Shown here: positions 1 through 7,546 of the stretch, in pieces
How positions within the stretch are numbered: position 1 is the first letter of the stretch
How the letters are laid out: each line of letters starts with the position of its first letter
Assembly (NCBI GenBank): GCA_002451015.1
Contig: DKBB01000313.1
Span: 3,005-20,746, forward strand
DNA: 17,742 bases
Source: Acidobacteria bacterium UBA6911
GTDB taxonomy: Bacteria; Acidobacteriota; UBA6911
Reading direction: 5' to 3'
Notes under the pieces: generated by a model
The model's database searches: none
Told to the model about the DNA's origin: nothing
The model's input: the letters and a program-made list of their open reading frames with translations, nothing else
Made by a program: the position numbers and the translations under genes

Positions 1-347
1 TCGGGTTCTTTCAGGCCAAGAAAACCCCTGGCCATTCCTACCTGATCGCTCGGGCCTATCAAGCCTTTGAGAGGACGTCCGGAAGCCGACAAGACCGCCC
101 GGACCAGGTTTTTCATATGAACCGGAGCTTGAAGAACCAATATCTGATTCCAGTAGTGGGCCGTGACGGCTACAATTTCATTACCCTCATAAACACCGGC
201 ATACGTCCCCTGATAGGTTTCACCCCGATCGTCCAGACCGGCTGTACGGCTGTTGCCGATCAGAAACATCGATGATTGAATTCTCGGCAGCAGAAACGCT
301 TCCATGACCGGTTGGTCGCCGGGTTTTAAGATCCGAATTCCGGACAA
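1..347 (-). CDS. Predicted GNAT-type acetyltransferase, N-terminal part (cut by window edge)
   Basis: This frame stays open from position 347 to the window edge, giving 115 codons of the N-terminus. It begins RILKPGDQPVMEAFLLPR and continues through a stretch with SSMFLIGNSRTAGL, YQGTYAGVYEG and LVLQAPVHM. These phrases resemble the N-terminal half of predicted GNAT acetyltransferases of the COG3393 kind. The catalytic acetyl-CoA site would lie beyond the window, so the enzyme activity is an inference. The only possible start is TTG at 347, because an in-frame stop lies at 363-365. A strong AGGGGAAGAGG ribosome binding site just upstream supports it. The gene is divergent from the LiaF-like gene, with 271 bases between them. 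The family is moderately sure; the reading frame is very likely real. Confidence 0.65.
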   Translation of the reverse strand, partial: MSGIRILKPGDQPVMEAFLLPRIQSSMFLIGNSRTAGLDDRGETYQGTYAGVYEGNEIVAVTAHYWNQILVLQAPVHMKNLVRAVLSASGRPLKGLIGPSDQVGMARGFLGLKEP

Positions 348-618
348 GGTTCCTCTTCCCCTTTAGTCTCCTGAATGGAATAACCCGGGCACCTCGTCCC
401 TGAAAATTATTTCAAAACTCGTAAGATCGGTTGAAAAGACGCGGTGCCGTTAAAATTACCTGAACTTACTTGCATCTGAGGGCAAATGCAACTATAAAGA
501 GCCCAATAGCCGGTAAGATTATTGATAATTTATGATGCTCCGTTTTTATTGATTTCGGCTCTTTTCATTAGGGAATGCTCCAATAATTCCGCTTCCTTGA
601 GAGGAAAGGATATCCGCC
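348..618. other. Intergenic region between two divergent genes
   Basis: I see no gene here. Two inverted repeats stand out. TTGCAT (470-475) pairs with ATGCAA (486-491) across 10 bases. AAAGAGCC (496-503) pairs with GGCTCTTT (557-564) across about 53 bases and is followed by a short T-run, in what should be the leader of the downstream LiaF-like gene. I could not pick a convincing sigma-70 promoter for either gene. Confidence 0.35.
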
Positions 619-1317
619 ATGAGAAATGATTCCGGATTTGCCGCAGTCCGACTGGTTTTCGGATTGTTAATTTTATCCGTCGGAGTTTTGTTTTTACTCG
701 GGAACATGGAGATTCTAAATCCGAACCACTATTTGCGTCTTTGGCCTGCGCTTCTAATAGTTTTGGGCCTGTTGCAATTTATCCGGCCGCATCGGAGGAC
801 CGGATACATTTTAGGAAGCATTCTCGTCATTGTCGGTTCGGTTATGTTGTTGAACAGACTTTATATCATACATGTCAGTTTTCGGGATTACTGGCCCCTG
901 ATTCTCATTGTAGTCGGAGTTATGATGGTACTGAATCACGCTATATTCTGGGGAAGATCCGATTCCTGCGCCGGTAACGCCGAAAAGGCCGAATCTTTCC
1001 TGAAAGTATCGTCAATTCTCAGCGGACTCCGACGGAAATGCGGTTCCCGCGATTTTAGGGGTGGAGACCTGACCGCCGTTATGGGTGGATTCGAAATCGA
1101 TTTGCGCGAGGCGGATATTGATAAAGAGGCCGTAATGGATCTATTTATTTTAATGGGCGGCGGGGAAATACGCGTGCCTGATGACTGGTATATAGTTATC
1201 GATTGCCTGCCGATTTTGGGAGCGGTTGAGGATAAAACCCGTCCTCAGAAAAATACCGAAAAACGGTTGATTATCCGAGGGACTGCTATTATGGGAGGCA
1301 TGGAAATCAGGAATTGA
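619..1317 (+). CDS. LiaF-like membrane protein (LiaI/LiaF-type transmembrane region plus cell-wall-active-antibiotic-response domain)
   Basis: The 232-residue protein has about four hydrophobic segments in its first 110 residues (roughly 10-29, 41-55, 62-78 and 91-107), arranged as two similar pairs each containing a WP motif (LWPALLIVLG and YWPLILIVVG). This is the LiaI-LiaF-like transmembrane region. The C-terminal 100 residues carry repeated glycine-rich beta-strand motifs (TAVMGGFEIDL, FILMGGGEIRVP, AIMGGMEIRN) typical of the soluble LiaF/DUF2154 domain. LiaF proteins in Firmicutes restrain an envelope-stress two-component system. No such kinase or regulator is next to this gene, so its role here is unknown. 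A GAGAGGAAAGG ribosome binding site precedes the ATG. It ends only 15 bases from the convergent gene. Confidence 0.8.
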   Translation: MRNDSGFAAVRLVFGLLILSVGVLFLLGNMEILNPNHYLRLWPALLIVLGLLQFIRPHRRTGYILGSILVIVGSVMLLNRLYIIHVSFRDYWPLILIVVGVMMVLNHAIFWGRSDSCAGNAEKAESFLKVSSILSGLRRKCGSRDFRGGDLTAVMGGFEIDLREADIDKEAVMDLFILMGGGEIRVPDDWYIVIDCLPILGAVEDKTRPQKNTEKRLIIRGTAIMGGMEIRN

Positions 1318-1332
1318 AAAGTCGTTTTCCGT

Positions 1333-1746
1333 TCAATCCTGAATCACCTCGACGGTTGTCTCTGCCGTAGCCGTATTTCCGTCCGCATCCTCGGCAATGA
1401 GCTTGTAGGTAGTCTCCTTCGAGAGAGTGACCGGAACGCAACGCGAATAGGAGGGCCAGACATTGTCTACATGCGGTTCGATGCGAACGCTTTCCGCGCT
1501 GGCCACGCTGTAACAGAGCTGCGCGCTCTCGCCCGGGCGGACAGCGGGCGGTGTGGCGTAGAATCCCAGTATCTTTAATTCGCCGCCTCCGTACGACTTG
1601 GATACGGTACTTTCCTGCGATGTATTGAGCTTTTCCATGCGTTGTTTAAAAGCTTGGTTGTCGCTCCATCGCGAATAGAAAGTCCAGCCAAGATACAATG
1701 CGATCATCACTGCAATCATCAAAGTCAAGCGATACGCTTTCCGCAT
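1333..1746 (-). CDS. Membrane-anchored protein with one Ig-like domain, function unknown
   Basis: The 137-residue product has one N-terminal hydrophobic segment (about residues 8-24, LTLMIAVMIALYLGWTFY) and then a periplasmic or exposed part. Residues from about 60 to the end read as a single beta-sandwich, Ig-like module: it begins ILGFYATPPAVRPGESAQL, has a central TYKLIAED strand and ends in TTVEV. Two cysteines (in LCYSV and SRCVPV) could form a disulfide. I chose ATG at 1746, not an earlier in-frame codon near 1866, because AAGGGAG lies at good spacing before 1746 and because the upstream 40 residues are low-quality and would bury the membrane anchor. I recognise no specific function. 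It may be a structural or binding domain at the envelope. Confidence 0.7.
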   Translation of the reverse strand: MRKAYRLTLMIAVMIALYLGWTFYSRWSDNQAFKQRMEKLNTSQESTVSKSYGGGELKILGFYATPPAVRPGESAQLCYSVASAESVRIEPHVDNVWPSYSRCVPVTLSKETTYKLIAEDADGNTATAETTVEVIQD

Positions 1747-1938
1747 CTTCAACGCTCCCTTGCATTTAATAGGCCATGTTCCGCACAATCCACGGCTTAC
1801 GTGGCGTTTCTGCCGGTGTTTCGGACTCAGGTCATGGATTTTCCCATGATTGTCCGAATAGAACAAGCAGGTATCAGACCTTGGGAAAACGGCCCTGATA
1901 TGTTCAAATAGATCTGTTTTGCTTCGGGGAGTAGGAAT

Positions 1939-2967
1939 ATGAAGAAAATTGTTTTAGGAAAGACCGGAATTGAAGCCGTCCGGTTCGGATTCGGCGGTAT
2001 TCCGATTCAGCGGGTAAGCGAGAGACAAGCTGTCGAGGTTGTGCTGCACGCCCTGGAAAAGGGCATGAATTTTATTGATACCTCGAGAATGTATTCAAAC
2101 AGCGAAAGCAGGATAGGAAAGGCGCTCTCAGAAACGGACAAAAAAGCCGTCGTTGCCACCAAGTCCTTCAACCGTTCAGCCGACGGTATTCAGAAAGATA
2201 TAGAAACCAGCCTCAAAGAGCTCCGGCTCGACTATATCGATCTCTATCAGTGTCACGCTGTCGGCAACGAGGAAGAATATCGTCGGGTGACGGCCCCTGA
2301 CGGAGCCTTGTCCGGGTTGTTGAAGGCAAAAGAACAGGGAATCATCGGTCATGTCGGCATCACCAGTCATAGCCTGGATCTGCTGGAAAAGATCGTCGAT
2401 GACGGCCTTTTCGAAACCATTATGGTCTGCTACAGCTTTCTGGAACCTGCAGCAGGAGAAAAGGTGATCCCGAAAGCCAGGGAAAAAGAGGTGGGCATTC
2501 TCGCAATGAAGCCCCTATCCGGTGGTGTCATCACTGCCGCAGAGGCGGCTTTGAAGTGGGTTTTTACCTGCCCGGATCTACTGGTACTTGCGGGGATTGA
2601 AGAAAAGGCGTACTTCGATCAGAACTGGAAAGTGTTTCTGGGCGACTATCGTCTCACCGGGGAGGAAGATCGGAAGATCCGGGGAATCATCACGGAATTT
2701 GACGGCAAATTCTGCCGTCGCTGCGACTACTGCCTGCCCTGTACGGCGGGAATATACATTCAGTTCGCCCTCGGCGTGCGTTCCATGGTCCGAAGAATGG
2801 GCCAGAGGATACTGGACCAGCCCATGTTCCAGGATATATGGGAGAAAGCCGGTAATTGCACCGAATGCGGGGACTGTATGGACCGATGCCCGTACGAACT
2901 TCCCATTCCGGAAATGATCCGGGAAAATCTCGACTGGGTGAATGCGCTGATTAAACAGAAACGTTAA
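1939..2967 (+). CDS. Aldo/keto reductase with C-terminal 4Fe-4S ferredoxin-like domain
   Basis: The first 230 residues form an aldo/keto reductase barrel with a complete catalytic tetrad: D47 and Y52 (in FIDTSRMYS), K75 (ATKSF) and H106 (DLYQCH). The last 90 residues carry two cysteine clusters: C259, C262, C265 and C268, then C307, C310, C313 and C317 followed by P. The second has the CxxCxxCxxxCP spacing of a 4Fe-4S ferredoxin. Such fusions occur in strict anaerobes and presumably couple NAD(P)H-dependent carbonyl reduction to ferredoxin-like electron transfer; the substrate is unknown. There is no signal peptide, so it should be cytoplasmic. GGGGAG lies before the ATG. It is convergent with a second, Tat-exported member of the same family. 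Confidence 0.88.
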   Translation: MKKIVLGKTGIEAVRFGFGGIPIQRVSERQAVEVVLHALEKGMNFIDTSRMYSNSESRIGKALSETDKKAVVATKSFNRSADGIQKDIETSLKELRLDYIDLYQCHAVGNEEEYRRVTAPDGALSGLLKAKEQGIIGHVGITSHSLDLLEKIVDDGLFETIMVCYSFLEPAAGEKVIPKAREKEVGILAMKPLSGGVITAAEAALKWVFTCPDLLVLAGIEEKAYFDQNWKVFLGDYRLTGEEDRKIRGIITEFDGKFCRRCDYCLPCTAGIYIQFALGVRSMVRRMGQRILDQPMFQDIWEKAGNCTECGDCMDRCPYELPIPEMIRENLDWVNALIKQKR

Positions 2968-3066
2968 TTCGGGCGGCCGATTCGCTGCCCCGCCGAAGCG
3001 GAAGCCTGCCCTCGTGACTACGAAAGTTCCCGGTGATTAGAGGGTCTGCGAGGGATGCCGCACAAC

Positions 3067-4197
3067 TCATGCCAGAAGTTCCTGGGCCCGGATCAGGCGG
3101 TTTTGAACCTCTACGCCGTTGGGGCAATGGATGGTGCACGATGAGCAGTCGGTGCAACGCACTTTTCGGATATTTTCCGGCAGAAGCATGAAATTCCCGC
3201 GCGCCTGTCTGTAGTTGCCGCCGAAATCGTTGTAGGCCAGAAAACGCAATTCATCGGTGACCGGCACACCCTTCGGACATTGTCCCTTGCACTCATAGCA
3301 CATACGACAATAATCAGAGCGGATCATCTCATTGCGCACATAAAGCATTTTTTCATCGGTGGGAGTGTAGGGTTCCCTCATCGCCCGGACATTCATTTCC
3401 AGTTCCCCTATGTTTTTTACATAAGGAACGGTCGTAGAGATCGCGGGATTCAATAAAACCCATTTTATGGCAGCCAGAGGTCCGTCATCTTTCAGATCAA
3501 TGTCCCTGGGGACAAATCCTGCGACTGCAATAATAACTTTCATGGCTACGACCCCGAGTCCGGCATCGTGCAGCCTTGCAATGGAAGCCTGACGAAAAGG
3601 CGCGTTCAACGCATAGCTGTAGGTTGTCTGCACGACATCGAATTTGCCTGTTTCCAGAATTTTATCCGCCACGGCATTGATGTCGTGTGCGCTGACGCCG
3701 ATAAACCGGGCTTTTCCCTGTTCCTTGATCCTCAGACAGGCTTCGACCGCTTCGTCCGTAATCGTGTCCGGTGTGTCCCTGGAGTGCAGGTGCCAGATAT
3801 CCAGGTATTCCGTGTCGAGCGTTTTGAGGCTGGCATCTATATCTTTCATCACATCCGATATGGTCCGGGCGTCGGTTTTGCTTGCCAGTACGACTCTGCT
3901 TCTTTTCCCCTTGAGTGCTGCGCCCGTTATACGTTCGCTTTCGCCCGCTCCATATCCGCGAGCTGTATCGAAGTAATTGACTCCCAGATCGATGGCGCGC
4001 GCGATGACTTCAGGATCCGGGGTAATACCCACTCCGGATCCTACAGTCGAGACTTTCAGCCCGGTTTTCCCCAGCATCCGATAGGCAGTCGGTTGCGGCA
4101 CTCTGGAGGCGGTCAATAAATTGGAGAAAACAAAGCCGGCTGCAGGCAGGGCCAAGCCCGCCTGAAGAAATTTCCTGCGTGAGGTATCAAATGTCAT
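3067..4197 (-). CDS. Tat-exported aldo/keto reductase with C-terminal 4Fe-4S clusters
   Basis: The 376-residue protein starts with a twin-arginine signal (SRRKFLQAGLALPAAG, residues 6-21), so it should be folded with its cofactors and exported to the periplasm. The aldo/keto reductase barrel has a full tetrad: D77 and Y82 (FDTARGYG), K107 (ASKTD) and H138 (WHLHS). C-terminal cysteines C297, C300, C303 and C307, then C348, C351, C354 and C358, each end in CP and suggest two 4Fe-4S clusters. I chose ATG at 4197 because GGAG lies before it and the Tat motif then sits at the N-terminus; an upstream ATG at 4260 would displace it. An exported enzyme of this class would need a way to receive electrons or a tightly bound nucleotide in the periplasm, which makes the divergent heme-type membrane protein a candidate partner (inference). 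Confidence 0.88.
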   Translation of the reverse strand: MTFDTSRRKFLQAGLALPAAGFVFSNLLTASRVPQPTAYRMLGKTGLKVSTVGSGVGITPDPEVIARAIDLGVNYFDTARGYGAGESERITGAALKGKRSRVVLASKTDARTISDVMKDIDASLKTLDTEYLDIWHLHSRDTPDTITDEAVEACLRIKEQGKARFIGVSAHDINAVADKILETGKFDVVQTTYSYALNAPFRQASIARLHDAGLGVVAMKVIIAVAGFVPRDIDLKDDGPLAAIKWVLLNPAISTTVPYVKNIGELEMNVRAMREPYTPTDEKMLYVRNEMIRSDYCRMCYECKGQCPKGVPVTDELRFLAYNDFGGNYRQARGNFMLLPENIRKVRCTDCSSCTIHCPNGVEVQNRLIRAQELLA

Positions 4198-4217
4198 AAG
4201 GTCTCCGGTTTTTCTTT

Positions 4218-4246
4218 TTGACAAAGATATTAATTGAACGGATATT
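4218..4246 (+). promoter_or_regulatory. Candidate sigma-70 promoter for the cytochrome b5-like gene
   Basis: TTGACA at 4218-4223 is a perfect -35 box. Seventeen bases later GATATT (4241-4246) is a 4/6 match to the -10 box. Transcription would start near 4253, about 59 bases before the chosen ATG at 4312. Confidence 0.55.
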
Positions 4247-4255
4247 AAAGGGCAA
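4227..4255 (-). promoter_or_regulatory. Candidate promoter for the Tat aldo/keto reductase, overlapping the divergent one
   Basis: On the minus strand TTGCCC (4255-4250) is followed after 17 bases by TAATAT (4232-4227). Both boxes match 4/6. The element lies face to face with the plus-strand promoter at 4218-4246, so one regulator could control both genes or the two polymerases could exclude each other. Confidence 0.35.
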
Positions 4256-4311
4256 TCCATGATTTAACATTGCCTTCGATTTTTTCTGTTATGAATGGGA
4301 GGGTGTATAGG

Positions 4312-4992
4312 ATGAAAGACTTCGATCCCAAAAACCTTGGAGAATTCGACGGGCAGGGAGGTCGTCCCTGTTATGTTGCGGTCCGGGGAAAGGTCTTCGA
4401 TCTATCGGACAGTGAACTTTGGAAAACCGGGGAACATATGGCAAGACATGCAGCAGGAAAGGAACTCGGGGATGCCCTCAAGAATGCGCCGCATGGAGAA
4501 GATGTTTTGGAAAAATTCCGGCAGGTGGGAATTCTAAAAGCGACCGGAGGCGACAAGGTCAAACACTCACCCGCGTGGGCGGCGCTGCTTCTGAAACAAC
4601 ACCCTCACCCCATCACCGTACATTTTCCCCAGGCGCTTTTGACCCTTGCTCCGTTTTTTCTCATTCTTTTCTATTTTACCGGCAATGTGCATTTCGAGCG
4701 TACCTGTTACTACCTCGGCATAGCGGGTTTGCTGACCGCTGTTCCGGCCATCCTGACAGGATTCTTCCACTGGATTTTCAAATACGCTGCGAGCACCAAG
4801 GGTCTTTATGTATTCAAGATGACGATGTCTCTGCTGTTGTTCGTATACACTGCGGCGGTCGTTTATATCCATACCGTCCGGGGGGTTCTAATGCCGGAAC
4901 CGGTCGATATTCTGATGATGATTCTCTATCTGCTGATGATGTTGCTTGCCGTCATTACCGGTCATACCGGCGGAAAAATCGTTTTCGGTTAG
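4312..4992 (+). CDS. Cytochrome b5-like heme-binding domain fused to DUF2231-type membrane domain
   Basis: Residues 1-75 match the predicted heme/steroid-binding family: [12 protein letters not shown], then H42 in [11 protein letters not shown] and H61 in APHG, the pair expected to ligate heme. Residues 97-226 form about four membrane helices; the [14 protein letters not shown] start and the GHTGG end are typical of DUF2231 membrane proteins, whose histidines may also bind heme. The protein is probably a small membrane heme protein with its b5-like domain in the cytoplasm, carrying electrons. I chose ATG at 4312 because GGGAGGG (4297-4303) lies 8 bases before it; an upstream TTG at 4270 has no ribosome binding site. 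It diverges from the Tat-exported reductase. Confidence 0.8.
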   Translation: MKDFDPKNLGEFDGQGGRPCYVAVRGKVFDLSDSELWKTGEHMARHAAGKELGDALKNAPHGEDVLEKFRQVGILKATGGDKVKHSPAWAALLLKQHPHPITVHFPQALLTLAPFFLILFYFTGNVHFERTCYYLGIAGLLTAVPAILTGFFHWIFKYAASTKGLYVFKMTMSLLLFVYTAAVVYIHTVRGVLMPEPVDILMMILYLLMMLLAVITGHTGGKIVFG

Positions 4993-5060
4993 TCCCGTGT
5001 TTCGTGACTGATTCCCTCGCCGGGAAGCATGGGAAACTTCTTTTACTCCATAACGGGAGT

Positions 5061-5606
5061 TTATGCTTCAAACAGCTGCAGCCAGGACCGGAAGGTGGCT
5101 ACTTTATCTCTGCCATAGGGGGCGATGCTGCGCAGCACCTCCGCAACGGGCTTTTCTGTTCCCGCCCGGCACCCGTTTTTCGAAAAAAATTTATCTGCGT
5201 AACAAATGATCCGCTCTTCTAGGGAGACGGGCATCATGTCCCGCCCCGGAAGAGGCAGTTTGCGTTTCCGGACATCTTCCGCCGTTATGCCGATCCCGAC
5301 ATGGCGTTCACAGACCAGGGCGTGTTTTGGCAGATCCCGGTTTTCAAGAAGCTCTCTTCCCAGATAGCCATGGCAGACATAAGGATATTTCCCATGACAA
5401 CCCAGTTTCGGCGTTTTGGTTAAAAAGATGGCGACATCATGAAGCATGGCAGCTTCCCGGATGAATTCAAGATCGGGATTAAGGTGACGTACTTTGTGGG
5501 CCACCGTGATGGCCTTGCGGGTCACATCTTCTCCGTGCCGGACAACAATTTTATGAACCTCCGATCCGGTTTGATAATACTCGTTTATGATGTCTATAGG
5601 ATTCAT
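5061..5606 (-). CDS. HD-domain phosphohydrolase-like protein
   Basis: The 181-residue protein shows the HD superfamily pattern: H24 in RHGEDVTRKA, H56-D57 in EAAMLHDVA, and H102 in ERHVGIGIT. Later regions (ERIICYADKFFSK) also fit HD hydrolases. Such proteins are metal-dependent phosphohydrolases that often act on nucleotides; the substrate here is not visible. The Shine-Dalgarno signal before ATG 5606 is weak, and no other start is in frame. Its end is about 70 bases from the convergent membrane heme protein, and I see no functional link between the two. Confidence 0.8.
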   Translation of the reverse strand: MNPIDIINEYYQTGSEVHKIVVRHGEDVTRKAITVAHKVRHLNPDLEFIREAAMLHDVAIFLTKTPKLGCHGKYPYVCHGYLGRELLENRDLPKHALVCERHVGIGITAEDVRKRKLPLPGRDMMPVSLEERIICYADKFFSKNGCRAGTEKPVAEVLRSIAPYGRDKVATFRSWLQLFEA

Positions 5607-5834
5607 GAAAATAACGCCATTAATTCAAATAAGATATTATTTTTTTTTCATAAGCGTTTGTAATGGGTGTCGCGTCAAGGGTATGAACCTCCGCTGATGG
5701 TATTTCCCCGATCGGACGATTCCATAACCGCAAGCTCTGCCTGTCTATAATAGCAGAGTTAATATATTCGGTCTTTCCTGCTGATGTGATTTCTGGAAAG
5801 ACGGGATTCTGAAATGTTGCGCCGAAATTAACTT

Positions 5835-5863
5835 TTGACTGTATTATCTGAAATACGTAATAT
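5835..5863 (+). promoter_or_regulatory. Strong sigma-70-type promoter of sat
   Basis: TTGACT (5835-5840) and TAATAT (5858-5863) are separated by exactly 17 bases. Transcription would start near 5870, leaving a leader of about 124 bases before the sat ATG. Confidence 0.65.
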
Positions 5864-5876
5864 TTTGACCTTACCC

Positions 5877-5892
5877 TGGAGGGGCACCTCCA
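5877..5892 (+). promoter_or_regulatory. Leader hairpin at the 5' end of the sat mRNA
   Basis: TGGAGG (5877-5882) and CCTCCA (5887-5892) form a 6-bp stem with a GGCA loop. It begins about 7 bases after the inferred transcription start, where hairpins often protect an mRNA from decay. It is too far from the ATG to hide the true ribosome binding site, so a regulatory role is unproven. Confidence 0.45.
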
Positions 5893-5993
5893 ATCTGACC
5901 TGATAGTAAAACCGGAATAATCGAACTTAAGTATGAGTACTTTATTATGAATCCCTATCCATTCCCTAAAATGCTGACAATAAGGAGTTACAC

Positions 5994-7184
5994 ATGATCA
6001 AACCTCACGGTTCCGACCAATTGAATCCACTTTATGTAATGGATGGCGCTCGTCGCGCCGCCTTACAGAAAGAGGCCGAGAGTCTTCCTTCCATCCTGGG
6101 CAGTTCCGCGGCTGCGGCAAACGCCGTGATGATGGGCGGCGGCTATTTCAACCCGCTTACCGGCTACATGAAGAAGGCCGATGCCCTGTCCGTGGCCGAG
6201 AAGATGACCACTACGGCTGGTCTCTTCTTCCCGGTCCCGATTCTGTGCATGGTTGAGGACGCCTCCGCTGTGAAAGACGCCAAACGGATCGCCCTGAAGG
6301 ATCCCAACGTGGAAGGCAACCCGGCCATCGCTATCATTGATGTGGAAGAGATTGCGGAATACACCGATGATGAGATGAAGATGATGACCGAACAGATCTT
6401 CCGGACCTTGGACGAGAATCACCCCGGTGTTCAGGCGTTCAATTCCGTGGGGAAGGTGGGTATCGCAGGCTCGATCCAGGTCCTGAACTATTCCTACTTC
6501 GAAACGGATTTCCCCGAAACATTCCGTACTGCATACCAGATCCGCGAAGAGATGGCCAAGCTGGGATGGGAAAAGGTCGTAGCCTTCCAGACCCGGAATC
6601 CCATGCACCGCGCCCATGAAGAGCTGTGCCGTATGGCTTACGAGCAGCTGAATGCGGACGGTATCCTGATCCATATGCTTCTCGGGAAGCTCAAGAAGGG
6701 CGACATCCCGGCTGACGTCCGTGATGCGTCCATCCGCAAAATGGTAGAACTCTACTTCGAACCGAACACGGTCATGATCACCGGCTATGGATTCGACATG
6801 CTCTATGCCGGGCCCCGGGAAGCGGTTCTGCACGCCGTGTTCCGTCAAAACACCGGGTGCACTCACCTGATTGTAGGCCGAGACCATGCTGGTGTGGGCG
6901 ACTATTACGGCGGATTCGATGCCCAGACGATCTTTCATGAAGAGGTGCCGGAAGGCGCGCTGCTCATCAAGATCTTCGAAGCGGATCATACCGCATATTC
7001 CAAGAAACTTAACAAGGTGGTCATGATGCGGGATCATCCGGATCACACCAAGGAGGACTACGTTTTCCTTTCAGGAACGAAGGTACGCGAGATGCTCTCC
7101 AGGGGCGAATCCCTTCCGGTTGAGTTTTCGCGCCCCGAAGTGGCCAAGATCCTCATGGATTATTACATGAGCCTGAACAATTAA
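5994..7184 (+). CDS. sat: Sulfate adenylyltransferase (ATP sulfurylase), dissimilatory type
   Basis: The enzyme joins ATP and sulfate to give adenosine 5'-phosphosulfate and pyrophosphate, the first step of sulfate respiration, in the cytoplasm. The 396-residue length fits the Sat/MET3-type family. The nucleotide-binding motif QTRNPMHRAHE is complete at residues 199-209, and IVGRDHAGVGDYYGGFDAQ lies near residues 293-311. A clean AAGGAG precedes the ATG. The gene stands alone: no APS reductase (aprAB), pyrophosphatase or qmo genes are in the window, and it has its own promoter and terminator. Its codon use looks more uniform than that of its neighbours, as expected for a highly expressed gene (impression, not calculated). 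Confidence 0.97.
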   Translation: MIKPHGSDQLNPLYVMDGARRAALQKEAESLPSILGSSAAAANAVMMGGGYFNPLTGYMKKADALSVAEKMTTTAGLFFPVPILCMVEDASAVKDAKRIALKDPNVEGNPAIAIIDVEEIAEYTDDEMKMMTEQIFRTLDENHPGVQAFNSVGKVGIAGSIQVLNYSYFETDFPETFRTAYQIREEMAKLGWEKVVAFQTRNPMHRAHEELCRMAYEQLNADGILIHMLLGKLKKGDIPADVRDASIRKMVELYFEPNTVMITGYGFDMLYAGPREAVLHAVFRQNTGCTHLIVGRDHAGVGDYYGGFDAQTIFHEEVPEGALLIKIFEADHTAYSKKLNKVVMMRDHPDHTKEDYVFLSGTKVREMLSRGESLPVEFSRPEVAKILMDYYMSLNN

Positions 7185-7382
7185 ATTTTGTTGGACCTTT
7201 ACGGGAAAAAGCCAGAATGCCCCAGCCTCTGGCTGGGGTCCCAGCCAAAGGCTGGGGATGAATGTCCGTTGGGAGTTTGGGGGCGGAAGCCCCCATGGCT
7301 TTTTCCTTGGGAAGAAACTCCGACCGTAGGTCGGAGTTCTTCACGCCCTGCCCGGCATTGAAGGCAGGGATTCGGAATAAAA
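7185..7382 (+). ncRNA. Multi-hairpin element behind sat, possibly a structured RNA or repeat
   Basis: An 11-bp outer stem (GGAAAAAGCCA 7204-7214 with TGGCTTTTTCC 7296-7306) encloses three perfect hairpins. These are CCCCAGCC/GGCTGGGG (7220-7238), CCCAGCC/GGCTGGG (7240-7256), and GGGGGC/GCCCCC closed by a GGAA tetraloop of the GNRA type (7279-7294). Two more follow: AACTCCGACC/GGTCGGAGTT (7316-7338, extended by GAAG/CTTC with one bulged A) and CCCTGCC/GGCAGGG (7346-7369). The layout is a four-way junction followed by two stems and then a terminator. It could be a small RNA cut from the sat 3' end, an mRNA-stabilising structure, or a palindromic repeat. I recognise no named RNA family. Confidence 0.5.
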
Positions 7383-7419
7383 ACGCCCGAACCGGTTTGA
7401 TGGCTCGGGTGTTTTTTTT
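7383..7419 (+). terminator. Rho-independent terminator of sat
   Basis: ACGCCCGA (7383-7390) pairs with TCGGGTGT (7405-7412), with one G-U pair, and a run of eight T follows (7412-7419). It ends the sat transcript after the multi-hairpin element. Confidence 0.75.
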
Positions 7420-7493
7420 AGCCGATCCCTAATTGGACAAAGCATTTTATTAGACGAACTTGAAAGATTTAGAAAAATGCGGGCTGGGTTGGC

Positions 7494-7531
7494 AAAAAAA
7501 CCGGCACTTTAAGCGTTGTGCCGGTTTTTTT
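7494..7531. terminator. Bidirectional Rho-independent terminator
   Basis: A perfect 14-bp stem, AAAAAAACCGGCAC (7494-7507) with GTGCCGGTTTTTTT (7518-7531), has a 10-base loop. Seven T follow on either strand. It lies 15 bases past the stop codon of the minus-strand selenoprotein gene and backs up the sat terminator from the other side. Confidence 0.85.
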
Positions 7532-7546
7532 ATTTCCTTATTTATT

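Larger units (their letters stand above)
5607..5993. other. Long regulatory region upstream of sat
   Basis: This 387-base stretch contains no gene. Two inverted repeats lie upstream of the sat promoter: CTCTGC (5735-5740) with GCAGAG (5753-5758), and GTCTTTCC (5771-5778) with GGAAAGAC (5795-5802). Either could be an operator. The promoter and a leader hairpin are listed separately. Confidence 0.5.

Noticed and set aside
6063..7046. Long 327-codon minus-strand frame inside sat
   Set aside because: It is the antisense shadow of a highly conserved gene and its translation is histidine-rich without family resemblance.
7204..7370. CRISPR array or IS end as an explanation for the repeated hairpins behind sat
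   Set aside because: There is no regular repeat-spacer spacing, no transposase gene, and the hairpins differ from each other in sequence.
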